This document shows, piece by piece, positions 51,120-59,412 of a stretch of 64,000 nt of DNA. The stretch spans positions 1 through 64,000 of the forward strand of contig NZ_JBBCBW010000016.1 in the NCBI RefSeq assembly GCF_037204085.1, in the 5' to 3' direction. Positions within the stretch are counted from its first letter, which is position 1. The number at the start of each line of letters is the position of its first letter. The notes beneath the pieces were generated by a model that worked only from the letters and a program-made list of their open reading frames with translations, was not told the DNA's origin and did not search any database. The position numbers and the translations under genes were made by a program. This stretch comes from Variovorax sp037204085. Its GTDB lineage: Bacteria > Pseudomonadota > Gammaproteobacteria > Burkholderiales > Burkholderiaceae_C.

Positions 51120-51821
51120 ATGATCAACAAGATCGCGCGCTCGGTCGCCGATGCCCTTGAAGGCATCCAGGACGGCGCCACGGTTCTCATCGGCGGCTTC
51201 GGCACCGCCGGCATTCCCGGCGAACTCATCGACGGCCTCGTCGAGCAGGGCGCCAAGGACCTCACCGTCGTCAACAACAACGCCGGCAACGGCGAGACCG
51301 GCCTGGCGGCGCTGCTCAAGGCGGGCCGCGTGCGCAAGATCATCTGCAGCTTTCCGCGCCAGGCCGACAGCCAGGTGTTCGACGGGCTCTACCGCAGCGG
51401 CAAGCTCGAGCTCGAACTGGTGCCCCAAGGCAACCTGGCCGAGCGCATTCGCGCGGCCGGCGCCGGCATTGGCGCTTTCTTCTGCCCCACGGGCTACGGC
51501 ACGCAACTCGCGGGCAACCGCGAAACGCGCGAGATCGACGGCAAGCAATATGTGCTCGAGTACCCCATTCACGGCGACGTGGCGCTCATCAAGGCCGAGC
51601 GCGGCGACCGCTGGGGCAACCTGGTCTACCGCAAGGCCGCGCGCAACTTCGGCCCCGTGATGGCCATGGCTTCCAAGAAGACCATTGCCACCGTGCACGA
51701 CATTGCCGAACTCGGCACGCTCGACCCCGAGACCATCGTGACCCCGGGCATCTTCGTGCACCAGGTGGTGCGCATCGAACGCGTGGCGACGCAAGCCGGC
51801 GGCTTCAAGAAGGCGGCATGA
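51120..51821 (+). CDS. pcaI: 3-oxoadipate CoA-transferase subunit A
   Basis: With PcaJ it moves CoA from succinyl-CoA to 3-oxoadipate in the beta-ketoadipate pathway. The 233 residues start at MINKIARSVADAL with GGAG upstream. Family motifs include GATVLIGGFGTAGIP, LTVVNNNAGNGETGL, FCPTGYGTQLAG and RGDRWGNLVYRKAARNFGP. It overlaps pcaJ by 4 bp. Confidence 0.94.
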   Translation: MINKIARSVADALEGIQDGATVLIGGFGTAGIPGELIDGLVEQGAKDLTVVNNNAGNGETGLAALLKAGRVRKIICSFPRQADSQVFDGLYRSGKLELELVPQGNLAERIRAAGAGIGAFFCPTGYGTQLAGNRETREIDGKQYVLEYPIHGDVALIKAERGDRWGNLVYRKAARNFGPVMAMASKKTIATVHDIAELGTLDPETIVTPGIFVHQVVRIERVATQAGGFKKAA

Positions 51822-52474
51822 CCATGAGCAACACCACATACACACGTCGCACCAAGGACCAGCTCGCCGCCCGCGTGGCGCAGGACATCTTCGACGGCGC
51901 CGTCGTCAACCTCGGCATCGGCCAGCCCACGCTGGTGGCCAACCATCTGCCGAAGGGCCGCGAGGTCATCCTGCAAAGCGAGAACGGAATTCTCGGCATG
52001 GGCCCCGCGCCTGCGGCCGGCGAAGAAGATTACGACCTCATCAACGCCGGCAAGCAGCCCGTCACGCTGCTGCCGGGCGGCTCGTTCTTTCACCATGCCG
52101 ACAGCTTCGCGATGATGCGCGGCGGCCACCTCGACATTTGCGTGCTCGGCGCCTTCCAGGTGTCGGCCACGGGCGACCTTGCCAACTGGCACACGGGTGA
52201 GAAAGACGCCATTCCTGCCGTGGGCGGCGCCATGGACCTGGCCATCGGCGCGAAGCAGACCTGGGTGATGATGGACCTGCTCACCAAGCAGGGCACGAGC
52301 AAGCTGGTGCAGGAATGCACCTATCCGCTCACCGGCATCGGCTGCGTGAAGCGCGTGTACTCCGACCTTGCTACGCTCGAATGCACCCCCCAGGGCCTGA
52401 AGCTCGTCGACCTGGTCGAAGGCCTCAGCCGCGAAGAGCTCGAGAAGCTCGTGGGCCTTCCCATTGCCGCATGA
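51818..52474 (+). CDS. pcaJ: 3-oxoadipate CoA-transferase subunit B
   Basis: The 218-residue catalytic partner of PcaI has the CoA-transferase Glu visible as Glu55 in QSENGILGMGP. VNLGIGQPTLVANHLP and MVMMDLLTKQG-like segments (WVMMDLLTKQGTSKLVQE) are typical. It may begin at the second Met (MSNTT, two codons later). It is 31 bp before pcaF in the same operon. Confidence 0.94.
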   Translation: MTMSNTTYTRRTKDQLAARVAQDIFDGAVVNLGIGQPTLVANHLPKGREVILQSENGILGMGPAPAAGEEDYDLINAGKQPVTLLPGGSFFHHADSFAMMRGGHLDICVLGAFQVSATGDLANWHTGEKDAIPAVGGAMDLAIGAKQTWVMMDLLTKQGTSKLVQECTYPLTGIGCVKRVYSDLATLECTPQGLKLVDLVEGLSREELEKLVGLPIAA

Positions 52475-52505
52475 AGCGGATTCATTCACCTTTGAGACAA
52501 AAGAC

Positions 52506-53711
52506 ATGACCAACCAAGCCTTCATCTGCGACGCCGTTCGCACCCCGTTCGGCCGCTACGGCGGCTCACTCAGCAGCGTGCGCACCGACGACCTCGGCGC
52601 CGTGCCGCTCAAGGCGCTGATGGAACGCAACAAGAACGTCGACTGGCAAGCCGTGAGCGACGTGCTCTACGGCTGCGCCAACCAGGCCGGCGAAGACAAC
52701 CGCAACGTGGCGCGCATGTCGGCGCTGCTGGCGGGCCTGCCGATCGAACTCGGCGGCGCCACCATCAACCGCCTGTGCGGCTCGGGCCTCGATGCCGTGG
52801 GCACCGCGGCGCGCGCCATCCGCGCGGGCGAGGCGGGCCTCATGATTGCAGGCGGCGTGGAAAGCATGAGCCGCGCACCCTTCGTCATGCCCAAGGCCGA
52901 AAGCGCCTTCAGCCGCAACAACGCGGTGTACGACACCACCATCGGCTGGCGCTTCGTCAACAAGCTCATGAAGGCGCAGTACGGCGTCGACTCCATGCCC
53001 GAAACGGCTGAGAACGTAGCCACCGACTACAAGATCGAGCGCGAGGCGCAAGACCTGATGGCGCTCAACTCGCAACTGCGCGCCGTGGCGTCGCAGAAGT
53101 CCGGCTTCTTCGATGCCGAGATCGTGCCCGTGACCGTGCCCCAGAAAAAGGGCGATGCGCTCATCGTCAACAAGGACGAGCATCCGCGTGAAACCAGCAT
53201 GGAATCGCTCGCCAAGCTCAAGGGCGTGGTGCGCCCCGACGGCACCGTAACCGCCGGCAATGCCAGCGGCGTGAATGACGGCGCCTGCGCGCTGCTGCTG
53301 GCTGACGAAGCCAGCGCCGCGAAGCATGGCCTCACGCCGCGCGCCCGCGTGGTCGGCATGGCCACCGCCGGCGTTGCGCCGCGCATCATGGGCATCGGCC
53401 CCGCGCCCGCCACGCAAAAGGTGCTGGCGCTCACCGGCCTCACGATCGACCAGATCGACGTGATCGAGCTCAACGAAGCCTTCGCGGCCCAGGGCCTTGC
53501 CGTGCTGCGCCTGCTCGGCCTGAAGGACGACGACGCACGCGTCAACATCAACGGCGGCGCCATTGCGCTCGGCCACCCGCTGGGCGCCAGCGGGGCGCGC
53601 CTGGCCACCACCGCCGTCAACCAGCTGCACAAGGGCGGCGGGCGCTATGCGCTGTGCACCATGTGCATCGGCGTGGGGCAAGGCATTGCCGTGATCCTGG
53701 AACGCGTCTGA
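52506..53711 (+). CDS. pcaF: 3-oxoadipyl-CoA thiolase
   Basis: The thiolase splits 3-oxoadipyl-CoA into succinyl-CoA and acetyl-CoA. The 401 residues begin MTNQAFICDAVRTPFGRYGG. The nucleophilic Cys is Cys91 in NRLCGSGLDAVG, with NEAFAAQGLAVLR, GGAIALGHPLGASGARL and CTMCIGVGQG forming the rest of the active site. The stop TGATG is shared with the start of the next gene. Confidence 0.95.
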   Translation: MTNQAFICDAVRTPFGRYGGSLSSVRTDDLGAVPLKALMERNKNVDWQAVSDVLYGCANQAGEDNRNVARMSALLAGLPIELGGATINRLCGSGLDAVGTAARAIRAGEAGLMIAGGVESMSRAPFVMPKAESAFSRNNAVYDTTIGWRFVNKLMKAQYGVDSMPETAENVATDYKIEREAQDLMALNSQLRAVASQKSGFFDAEIVPVTVPQKKGDALIVNKDEHPRETSMESLAKLKGVVRPDGTVTAGNASGVNDGACALLLADEASAAKHGLTPRARVVGMATAGVAPRIMGIGPAPATQKVLALTGLTIDQIDVIELNEAFAAQGLAVLRLLGLKDDDARVNINGGAIALGHPLGASGARLATTAVNQLHKGGGRYALCTMCIGVGQGIAVILERV

Positions 53712-54688
53712 TGGGCATCGCCCGACGCGATCTGCTGCTGGGCCTTCTGGCAGCGGCGGGCGTGCCCGCGCATGCGCAGCAGGCCGCCAGCAAGCCCATC
53801 CGCATCGTCGTGCCCTTTGCGGCCGGCGGCGGCAACGACGTGTTCGCGCGCCAGATGGCCAAGGGCCTCGGCGAAGTGCGCAAGTCGGGCGTCATCGTCG
53901 ACAACAAGCCGGGCGCGGGTGGCAACCTCGGCACCGAGCAGGTGGTGCGCAGCGCACCTGACGGCAGCACACTGCTGCTCGGGCATACGGGCACCGTGTC
54001 GATCAATCCCGCCCTCTACAAGGGCCTGAAGTTCGATGCGCGCAAGGACCTGCTGCCGGTCGCGATGTTCGCCTCGTCCGCGCTGGTGCTCGTGGTGCCT
54101 GCTGCGTCGAAGGTGCGCCGCGTGGCTGACCTCGTCGCCGAAGCCAAGGCGCGGCCGGGCCTGCTCGACTACGCATCGAGCGGCAGCGGCACAGGCGGCC
54201 ACCTGACCGGCGAGTTCTTCGCGCAGCGCACGGGCAGCAAGCTCAATCACATTCCCTACAAGGGCACCAACCCCGCGCTCACCGACCTCGCGGGCGGGCA
54301 GGTTCAGATGATGTTCAGCGTCATTCCGCCCGCGCTCGCGCTGGTGAAAGGCGGCCGGCTGCGTGCCATTGCAGTGACCGGCACCAAGCGCTTGCCCACG
54401 CTGCCCGATGTGCCCACCGTGGCCGAGTCGGGCCTGCGCGAGCTTGCGGGCTTCGAAAGCACGCTCACCTACGGCGTGCTTGCGCCGCGCGGCACGCCTG
54501 ACGCGTTCGTGAAAGAGCTGTCGGCGCAGATGCTCCAGGTGGCGGGCGGCGCCGAATTCCAGTCGCGCCTCGATGTGGAGGGCGCCGTGCCGTTGCTCGG
54601 CGGTCCGGCCGAATACGCCGCACTCATCGCAAGGGAGAGTGCGCTGTGGGCCGGCATCGTCAAGGCGTCGGGCGCTTCGGTCGATTGA
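53711..54688 (+). CDS. Bug/TctC-family binding protein following pcaF
   Basis: The 325-residue extracytoplasmic receptor starts at MGIARRDLLLGLLAAAGVPA, a signal peptide with paired Arg (Tat-like). Bug-family motifs are KPIRIVVPFAAGGGNDVFAR, VDNKPGAGGNLGTEQVVRS and LPDVPTVAESG. It shares a base with the pcaF stop (TGATG), so it is translated from the pca transcript. Uptake of a beta-ketoadipate-pathway substrate is a fair inference. Confidence 0.9.
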   Translation: MGIARRDLLLGLLAAAGVPAHAQQAASKPIRIVVPFAAGGGNDVFARQMAKGLGEVRKSGVIVDNKPGAGGNLGTEQVVRSAPDGSTLLLGHTGTVSINPALYKGLKFDARKDLLPVAMFASSALVLVVPAASKVRRVADLVAEAKARPGLLDYASSGSGTGGHLTGEFFAQRTGSKLNHIPYKGTNPALTDLAGGQVQMMFSVIPPALALVKGGRLRAIAVTGTKRLPTLPDVPTVAESGLRELAGFESTLTYGVLAPRGTPDAFVKELSAQMLQVAGGAEFQSRLDVEGAVPLLGGPAEYAALIARESALWAGIVKASGASVD

Positions 54689-54757
54689 TTCTGCGCGGCC
54701 GCCGCCGCACGCGCGACCGCTTCTCTTTTCTTCAATAACTAGTCGGAGACTTCTCGC

Positions 54758-55765
54758 ATGACCTTTTTCCGTTCGCCGGTTTCGCGCCGCGCCGTCGCAG
54801 CCGCCGTGCTCGCACTCACCGCCGGTAGCCTGCTGCCGATGACCGCCGGCGCGCAGCAAGCCGCATTTCCCACCAAGCCGGTGCGCATCATTACGCCGTT
54901 CCCGGTCGGTGGCGGCCCCGACGGCGTGGCCCGCCTTGTGGCCGACAAGCTCTCGCGCGCATGGGGCCAGCCGGTGGTGGTCGAGAACCGCCCGGGCGGC
55001 AACGGCTTCATCGCCATCGACGCATTCAAGCGCGGCGCCAAGGACGGGCACGACATCATCGTGCTGGACAACGTGCACCTGGCCGCGTACCCCGCGCTGT
55101 TCAAGAAGCTGCCCTATGACGCCGGCAAGGACTTCGACGCGCTGCTGCCTCTCTTCAAGACCTACTTCTTCTTTACCGTTGCCACCAACAGCAAGTACAA
55201 GACCATTGGCGACCTGATTGCAGACGCCAAGGCCAACCCGGGCAAGCTCGACTACGGCTCATGGTCGGTTGGCAACCCCGTGCACCTGGGTTCGGAACTC
55301 TTCGAGTCGGCCACCGGCACGCAGATGGAGCACGTGATCTACAAGGAAACCACGCAGCTCTACACCTCGGTGGCCACCGGCGAACTGGCCTTTGCGCTTG
55401 GCAGCAGTGCCACCGCCGGACCGCTGCAGCGCGCCAACAAGCTCCGCTTCCTGGCCGCGGCAGCGCCTGCGCGCGTAGCCGCCTTCCCCGACGTGCCGAC
55501 CGTCGCCGAATCGGGCGGTCCGAAGGGCTTCGAGGTGATCGGCTGGAACGCCATTGCGGTGCCCAAGGGCCTGCCTGTTGCAGTCACCGAGAAGATCAAG
55601 CGCGACATCGAAAAGGGCCTGGCCGAACCCGATGTGCAGGAAAAGTTCAAGAGCTTCGGCTATGAGCCGTTTCCGACCACGCGGCCGCAGTTCGACGAGT
55701 TCGTCGCAAGCGAAACGAAGCGGTTCGGCGATGTGATCCGCAAGGCGAACGTTTCGCTGGATTGA
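54758..55765 (+). CDS. Second Bug/TctC-family binding protein of the pca cluster
   Basis: The 335-residue receptor has a Sec signal ending near AGAQQ (residue 31). KPVRIITPFPVGGGPDGVAR, VENRPGGNGFIAIDAFKRG and FPDVPTVAESGGPKG mark the family. It follows the first Bug gene by 69 bp with no terminator. Two receptors after pcaF suggest two aromatic or dicarboxylate ligands. The membrane subunits are probably elsewhere. Confidence 0.9.
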   Translation: MTFFRSPVSRRAVAAAVLALTAGSLLPMTAGAQQAAFPTKPVRIITPFPVGGGPDGVARLVADKLSRAWGQPVVVENRPGGNGFIAIDAFKRGAKDGHDIIVLDNVHLAAYPALFKKLPYDAGKDFDALLPLFKTYFFFTVATNSKYKTIGDLIADAKANPGKLDYGSWSVGNPVHLGSELFESATGTQMEHVIYKETTQLYTSVATGELAFALGSSATAGPLQRANKLRFLAAAAPARVAAFPDVPTVAESGGPKGFEVIGWNAIAVPKGLPVAVTEKIKRDIEKGLAEPDVQEKFKSFGYEPFPTTRPQFDEFVASETKRFGDVIRKANVSLD

Positions 55766-55793
55766 GCGTTCGCAGGGCGGGCGGCTCCGCCTT

Positions 55794-55883
55794 GTGAAAC
55801 GTAGTGTGTTGATTTTCTGCCTTGATACATAGGCATACGCAATACGCATCGAGGGCCTGGCGGGCGGAAAACAATCCGCTCGT
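55794..55883 (+). repeat. Duplicated 90-bp upstream element, copy A
   Basis: Copy A and copy B (57426-57515) have equal length and, by hand count, match at about 67 of 90 positions without gaps. Blocks of perfect identity are GTGAAACGTAGTGTGT, GATACATAGGCATACGCAAT and ACAATCCG. Copy A ends 41 bp before the start of the thioredoxin-like gene. The conserved blocks are probably promoter or regulator-binding sequences. Confidence 0.85.
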
Positions 55884-55924
55884 CAACAACCCGCGCCCAT
55901 GCGCATTGCTCCAAGGAAATCACC

Positions 55925-56521
55925 ATGAAGCTCCCCCGCGTTGCCGTTGCTTCGGGCATTGCCGCGGCCATCGCCGCATCGGTGGCTGCCCTGGCGTTTG
56001 CCGCGCCGCAGCTCGGCGCCAATGCATCCGCCGGCCTTGCGCGCCCAGCGCCCGAGTTCCAGAACATCGACACGTGGCTCAACTCGCCGCCGCTCAAGCT
56101 GGAAGCGCTGCGCGGCCAGGTGGTGCTGGTCGACTTCTGGACCTACACCTGCATCAACTGCCTCAACCACCTGCCGCACGTGAAAGAGTGGCACGAGAAG
56201 TACAAGGACAAGGGCCTGACCGTGGTGGGCGTGCACACGCCCGAGTTCGCGTTCGAAAAGTCGACCAAGAACGTGAAAGACGCCATCCAGCGCCTGCAGA
56301 TCAGGCACGCGGTGGCGCAGGACAACAGCTACGGCACTTGGCGGGCCTTCAACAACCAGTACTGGCCTGCCGTGTACCTGATCGACAAGCAGGGCCGCAT
56401 CGCCTATTCGCACTTCGGCGAAGGCAGCTACGGCGCCACCGAGAAGAAAATACAGGCGCTGCTTGCGGAACCTTCGGGCGTTGCGGCCACTGCCCCGGTG
56501 CCGGGCGGGAGCGTCAAATGA
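55925..56521 (+). CDS. Periplasmic thioredoxin-like (TlpA/DipZ-type redoxin) protein
   Basis: The 198-residue precursor has an uncleaved or cleaved N-terminal signal (about 8-37) and a thioredoxin fold with active site CINC (Cys76, Cys79) in DFWTYTCINCLNHLPHVKEW. The VGVHTPEFAFEKSTKNVKDA and WPAVYLIDKQGRIAYSHFGE segments are nearly the same as in the C-terminal half of the DipZ-like protein at 59413, so the two are paralogues. It is preceded by copy A of the 90-bp element and CAAGGAAATCACC. Confidence 0.9.
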   Translation: MKLPRVAVASGIAAAIAASVAALAFAAPQLGANASAGLARPAPEFQNIDTWLNSPPLKLEALRGQVVLVDFWTYTCINCLNHLPHVKEWHEKYKDKGLTVVGVHTPEFAFEKSTKNVKDAIQRLQIRHAVAQDNSYGTWRAFNNQYWPAVYLIDKQGRIAYSHFGEGSYGATEKKIQALLAEPSGVAATAPVPGGSVK

Positions 56522-56667
56522 AGAAGCTCTGGTTTGCGCTGCTTTTTTTTGCCGGCGGCGTGGCGCACGAGGTGCGCAACCCGACCAACTGCCAGTGCAT
56601 TGCCTCGGTCAGTCTTTCGCCTCGACAGACGAAGCGAGGACGTAGCCTTCGCTGCGCACGGTCTTGA
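56518..56667 (+). CDS. Doubtful 49-aa ORF coupled to the thioredoxin-like gene
   Basis: The ATG overlaps the preceding stop as ATGA. The peptide starts MKKLWFALLFFAGGVAHEVR, a signal-like sequence, then becomes basic with two Cys. Its last 59 bp run over the 3' end of the opposite-strand response-regulator gene, so it may be a remnant of a longer gene or chance. No family is recognised. Confidence 0.3.
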   Translation: MKKLWFALLFFAGGVAHEVRNPTNCQCIASVSLSPRQTKRGRSLRCARS

Positions 56668-57349
56668 TGTAGCGCGGCTCGCGCGCATCGTCGCGCAGCC
56701 GCTGCCGCAGCCGGCTCACCAGCAGGTCGATGGAGCGCTCGAAGAGCTCGGCTTCGCGGCCCTGGGTCAGGCTCAGCAGCTGGTCGCGGCTCAGCACCTT
56801 CTGCGGGTGGTCCAGAAAAACGCGCAGCAGCCGGTACTCGGCGCCGCTCAGCGCCACCATCACGCCGCTTTCGTCGATCAGGTGGCGGGCCACGGTGTCG
56901 ACCTCCCATTCGCCGAATGCCAGCTTCTGCGCGGGCTCGGCGGCATTCATGTTGGGCGGCAGCATGCGGGTGCGGCGCATCACGGCACGTAGACGCGCGA
57001 GCAGTTCGCGCGCGGAAAAAGGCTTGGCCAGGTAGTCGTCGGCGCCCATCTCCAGGCCCAGGATACGGTCGGCCTCCTCGCTGCGCGCGGTCAGCATGAG
57101 GATGGGCGTGGCCTTGTACTTGCCGGTGCGCAGGTCGCGGCACAGCGTGAGCCCGTCTTCGCCGGGCAGCATCAAATCGAGAATGATCAGGTCGAACGGG
57201 CCCGACTCTTCCAGCGCGGCGCGCATGTGCCGGCCGGTGGGCACCGCGACCACCCGCAGGCCGTTCTTCACCAGGTAGGTGGTGAGCAGCTCGCGGATTT
57301 CCCGGTCGTCGTCGACGATGAGGATGTGATCGGAAGTCTTGGGTGTCAT
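56609..57349 (-). CDS. OmpR-family response regulator
   Basis: The 246-residue protein has a receiver domain (1-125) with the acidic pair in VDDDRE, the phosphoacceptor Asp58 in LIILDLMLPGEDG, and Lys in LAKPFS, followed by an OmpR/PhoB winged helix (about 140-240: LSGAEYRLLRVFLDHPQKVL, RSIDLLVSRLRQRL). The likely kinase is at 58008 on the other strand, across ohr. The start at 57349 is chosen because the ORF upstream has no similarity. Confidence 0.92.
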   Translation of the reverse strand: MTPKTSDHILIVDDDREIRELLTTYLVKNGLRVVAVPTGRHMRAALEESGPFDLIILDLMLPGEDGLTLCRDLRTGKYKATPILMLTARSEEADRILGLEMGADDYLAKPFSARELLARLRAVMRRTRMLPPNMNAAEPAQKLAFGEWEVDTVARHLIDESGVMVALSGAEYRLLRVFLDHPQKVLSRDQLLSLTQGREAELFERSIDLLVSRLRQRLRDDAREPRYIKTVRSEGYVLASSVEAKD

Positions 57350-57425
57350 GGCAGTGAGAAGAAGGTATGGCGCGGAGGCGCCGCAGCCGCAATGTAGCGT
57401 CACCGCCGCCCGAAGACGGGGGACA

Positions 57426-57515
57426 GTGAAACGTAGTGTGTGGATTTCTTGCGCGGATACATAGGCATACGCAATGCGGGTCGGCAGGGCAGGGGCAGCC
57501 CAACAATCCGTTCGT
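57426..57515 (+). repeat. Duplicated 90-bp upstream element, copy B
   Basis: This copy precedes ohr, ending 40 bp before its ATG. It matches copy A (55794-55883) over its full length with three perfectly conserved blocks, and even the ribosome-binding stretch after it (CAAGGAATCACC) is alike. It lies between the divergent response-regulator gene and ohr, so it may also act on the former. Confidence 0.85.
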
Positions 57516-57555
57516 TCGCAAACCAACGTATGTCAACCTCCATCAAGGAATCACC

Positions 57556-57975
57556 ATGACCCGCATCGAAAAAGTCCTCTACACCGGCAAGACCCACACC
57601 TCTTCGGGCGGCCGCGACGGCGAAGCGCGCAGCTCCGACGGCCGCCTGGACATCAAGCTCTCTTCGCCCGGCAGCGCCGGCGCTGGCACCAACCCCGAGC
57701 AACTGTTTGCCGCCGGCTGGTCCGCCTGCTTCATCGGCGCCATGGGCAAGGCGGCCGGCAAGATGAAAGTCACGCTGCCGCCCGACCTGGCTGTGGACGC
57801 CGAAGTCGACCTGGGCGTGGCCGGCAACGAGTACTTTCTGCAGGCGCGCCTGAACGTGAGCCTGCCGGGCCTGGACCGCGAAGTGGCACAAGCCCTGACC
57901 GACGCGGCGCACCAGACCTGCCCATACTCCAAGGCCACCCGAGGCAACATCGACGTTGCCATCAACCTGGTGTGA
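57556..57975 (+). CDS. ohr: Organic hydroperoxide resistance protein (Ohr, OsmC superfamily)
   Basis: The protein is a thiol peroxidase that reduces organic hydroperoxides. The 139 residues begin MTRIEKVLYTGKTHTSSGGR. The two catalytic Cys are in AGWSACFIGAM and HQTCPYSKATRGN, with Arg and Glu in the conserved places for Ohr rather than OsmC. A MarR-type OhrR, the usual partner, is not nearby; a two-component system surrounds the gene instead. Confidence 0.92.
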   Translation: MTRIEKVLYTGKTHTSSGGRDGEARSSDGRLDIKLSSPGSAGAGTNPEQLFAAGWSACFIGAMGKAAGKMKVTLPPDLAVDAEVDLGVAGNEYFLQARLNVSLPGLDREVAQALTDAAHQTCPYSKATRGNIDVAINLV

Positions 57976-58007
57976 CCCGGTCACGCCGCCCATAGAAGAA
58001 AGCGCCC

Positions 58008-59384
58008 ATGCCCACTCCCGCGAACCTTTCTGCGAACACGGCCCGTGCCGCGAATGCCGCAAGTGCCGCCAAGGGGTGGCGCAGGCTGCTGCCGGATTCG
58101 CTGTTCTACCGCGTGACGCTGATCATCGTGGTGGGCCTGGCCGTTGCGCAACTGCTCACTTTCGCCGCGATTCGCTACGAGCGGAACATGGCGCTTCGCG
58201 AGCTGATGATGATCGGCATCGAGCGCGACATCGCCAGCTCGGTCGCCATTCTCGATCGCCTTCCCGCAGCGGAGCGCGCAAGCTGGCTCGATCGGCTGGA
58301 GCGGCGCAACTACCGCTTTGTGCTGGGCGGCAGCGCGGAGGGTACCGAGCCCGGCTCGCCCGCTTCGCGCCAGTTTGCCGCCGCCATCGTAGAAGCGATG
58401 CGCCCCTTCGAGATCGTCAAGGTGGGTGAGGTGGCCTGGCCGCCCGAGGGGCTGCAAATCCAGGTGCGGCTGGGTGACGGGTCTTCCGTGGTGGTGCATG
58501 CCAGGCGCGTGGGCATGCCTGTGTCGGGCTGGGTGATGTGGCTGCTTGTCGTTCAACTGCTGGTGCTGGCCGTTTGCGCCTGGTATGCGGTGAGGCTGGT
58601 CACGCGGCCACTTGCGCAGCTGTCCGCCGCGGCCGACGAGCTGGGCCCTGACCTCAAAGGCCAGGCGCTCGCGGAAGACGGGCCCAGCGAAGTCGCGCAT
58701 GCGGCGCGCGCCTTCAACGCCATGCAGCAGCGCATCGCGGGCTACATGGCCGAGCGCGTCGAGATTCTTGCGGCCATTTCGCACGACCTGCAGACGCCCA
58801 TCACGCGCATGCGCCTTCGCACCGACCTGATGGACAACGAGCACGACCGCGAGAAGTTCCGGCAAGACCTGGACGCCATGAACTCCCTTGTGCGCGAAGG
58901 CGTTACCTATGCACGCACGCTGCACGGCGCGACCGAGCCGCCGCTGCGCATCGATGCCGACGCGCTGCTCGAGAGCATGGTGGCCGACTACGAAGACGTG
59001 GGCCAGCAGGTGCGGCTCGAAGGCAAGGCCGGCGCGCCCATTGTGAGCCGCCCCAACGCGCTGCGCAGGATCTTGATGAACCTGATCGACAACGCGCTGA
59101 AGTTCGGCACCGACGTGCGCGTGCATGTGCATGCCGAGGGCGGCAAGCTGGTGGTTGCCGTGCTCGACAACGGACCGGGCATTCCGCCCGACGAGCTCGA
59201 GGCGGTGCTCAAGCCCTTCTACCGCGTCGAAAGCTCGCGCAACCGCAGCACCGGCGGCACCGGGTTGGGCCTGGCCATTGCGCACCAGCTTGCCATGGCC
59301 ATGGGCGCCGAGCTCACGCTGAACAACCGCGCCGAAGGCGGGCTGGAGGCCCGGCTCACGCTGGGCGCCGCGCCCGCGCACTGA
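58008..59384 (+). CDS. Sensor histidine kinase (EnvZ-like layout)
   Basis: The 458-residue kinase has two transmembrane helices (about 43-63 and 170-197) flanking a periplasmic domain of about 110 residues, a HAMP domain, the H-box with His259 in ISHDLQTPITRMRLRTDL, an N-box (LMNLIDNALKFG), and G-boxes DNGPGIP and GGTGLGLAIA. It lies 32 bp after ohr and 28 bp before the DipZ-like gene. The partner is most likely the OmpR-type regulator at 56609-57349. Confidence 0.92.
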   Translation: MPTPANLSANTARAANAASAAKGWRRLLPDSLFYRVTLIIVVGLAVAQLLTFAAIRYERNMALRELMMIGIERDIASSVAILDRLPAAERASWLDRLERRNYRFVLGGSAEGTEPGSPASRQFAAAIVEAMRPFEIVKVGEVAWPPEGLQIQVRLGDGSSVVVHARRVGMPVSGWVMWLLVVQLLVLAVCAWYAVRLVTRPLAQLSAAADELGPDLKGQALAEDGPSEVAHAARAFNAMQQRIAGYMAERVEILAAISHDLQTPITRMRLRTDLMDNEHDREKFRQDLDAMNSLVREGVTYARTLHGATEPPLRIDADALLESMVADYEDVGQQVRLEGKAGAPIVSRPNALRRILMNLIDNALKFGTDVRVHVHAEGGKLVVAVLDNGPGIPPDELEAVLKPFYRVESSRNRSTGGTGLGLAIAHQLAMAMGAELTLNNRAEGGLEARLTLGAAPAH

Positions 59385-59412
59385 ACACATCCTTTAACGG
59401 ACGACCCCGATC

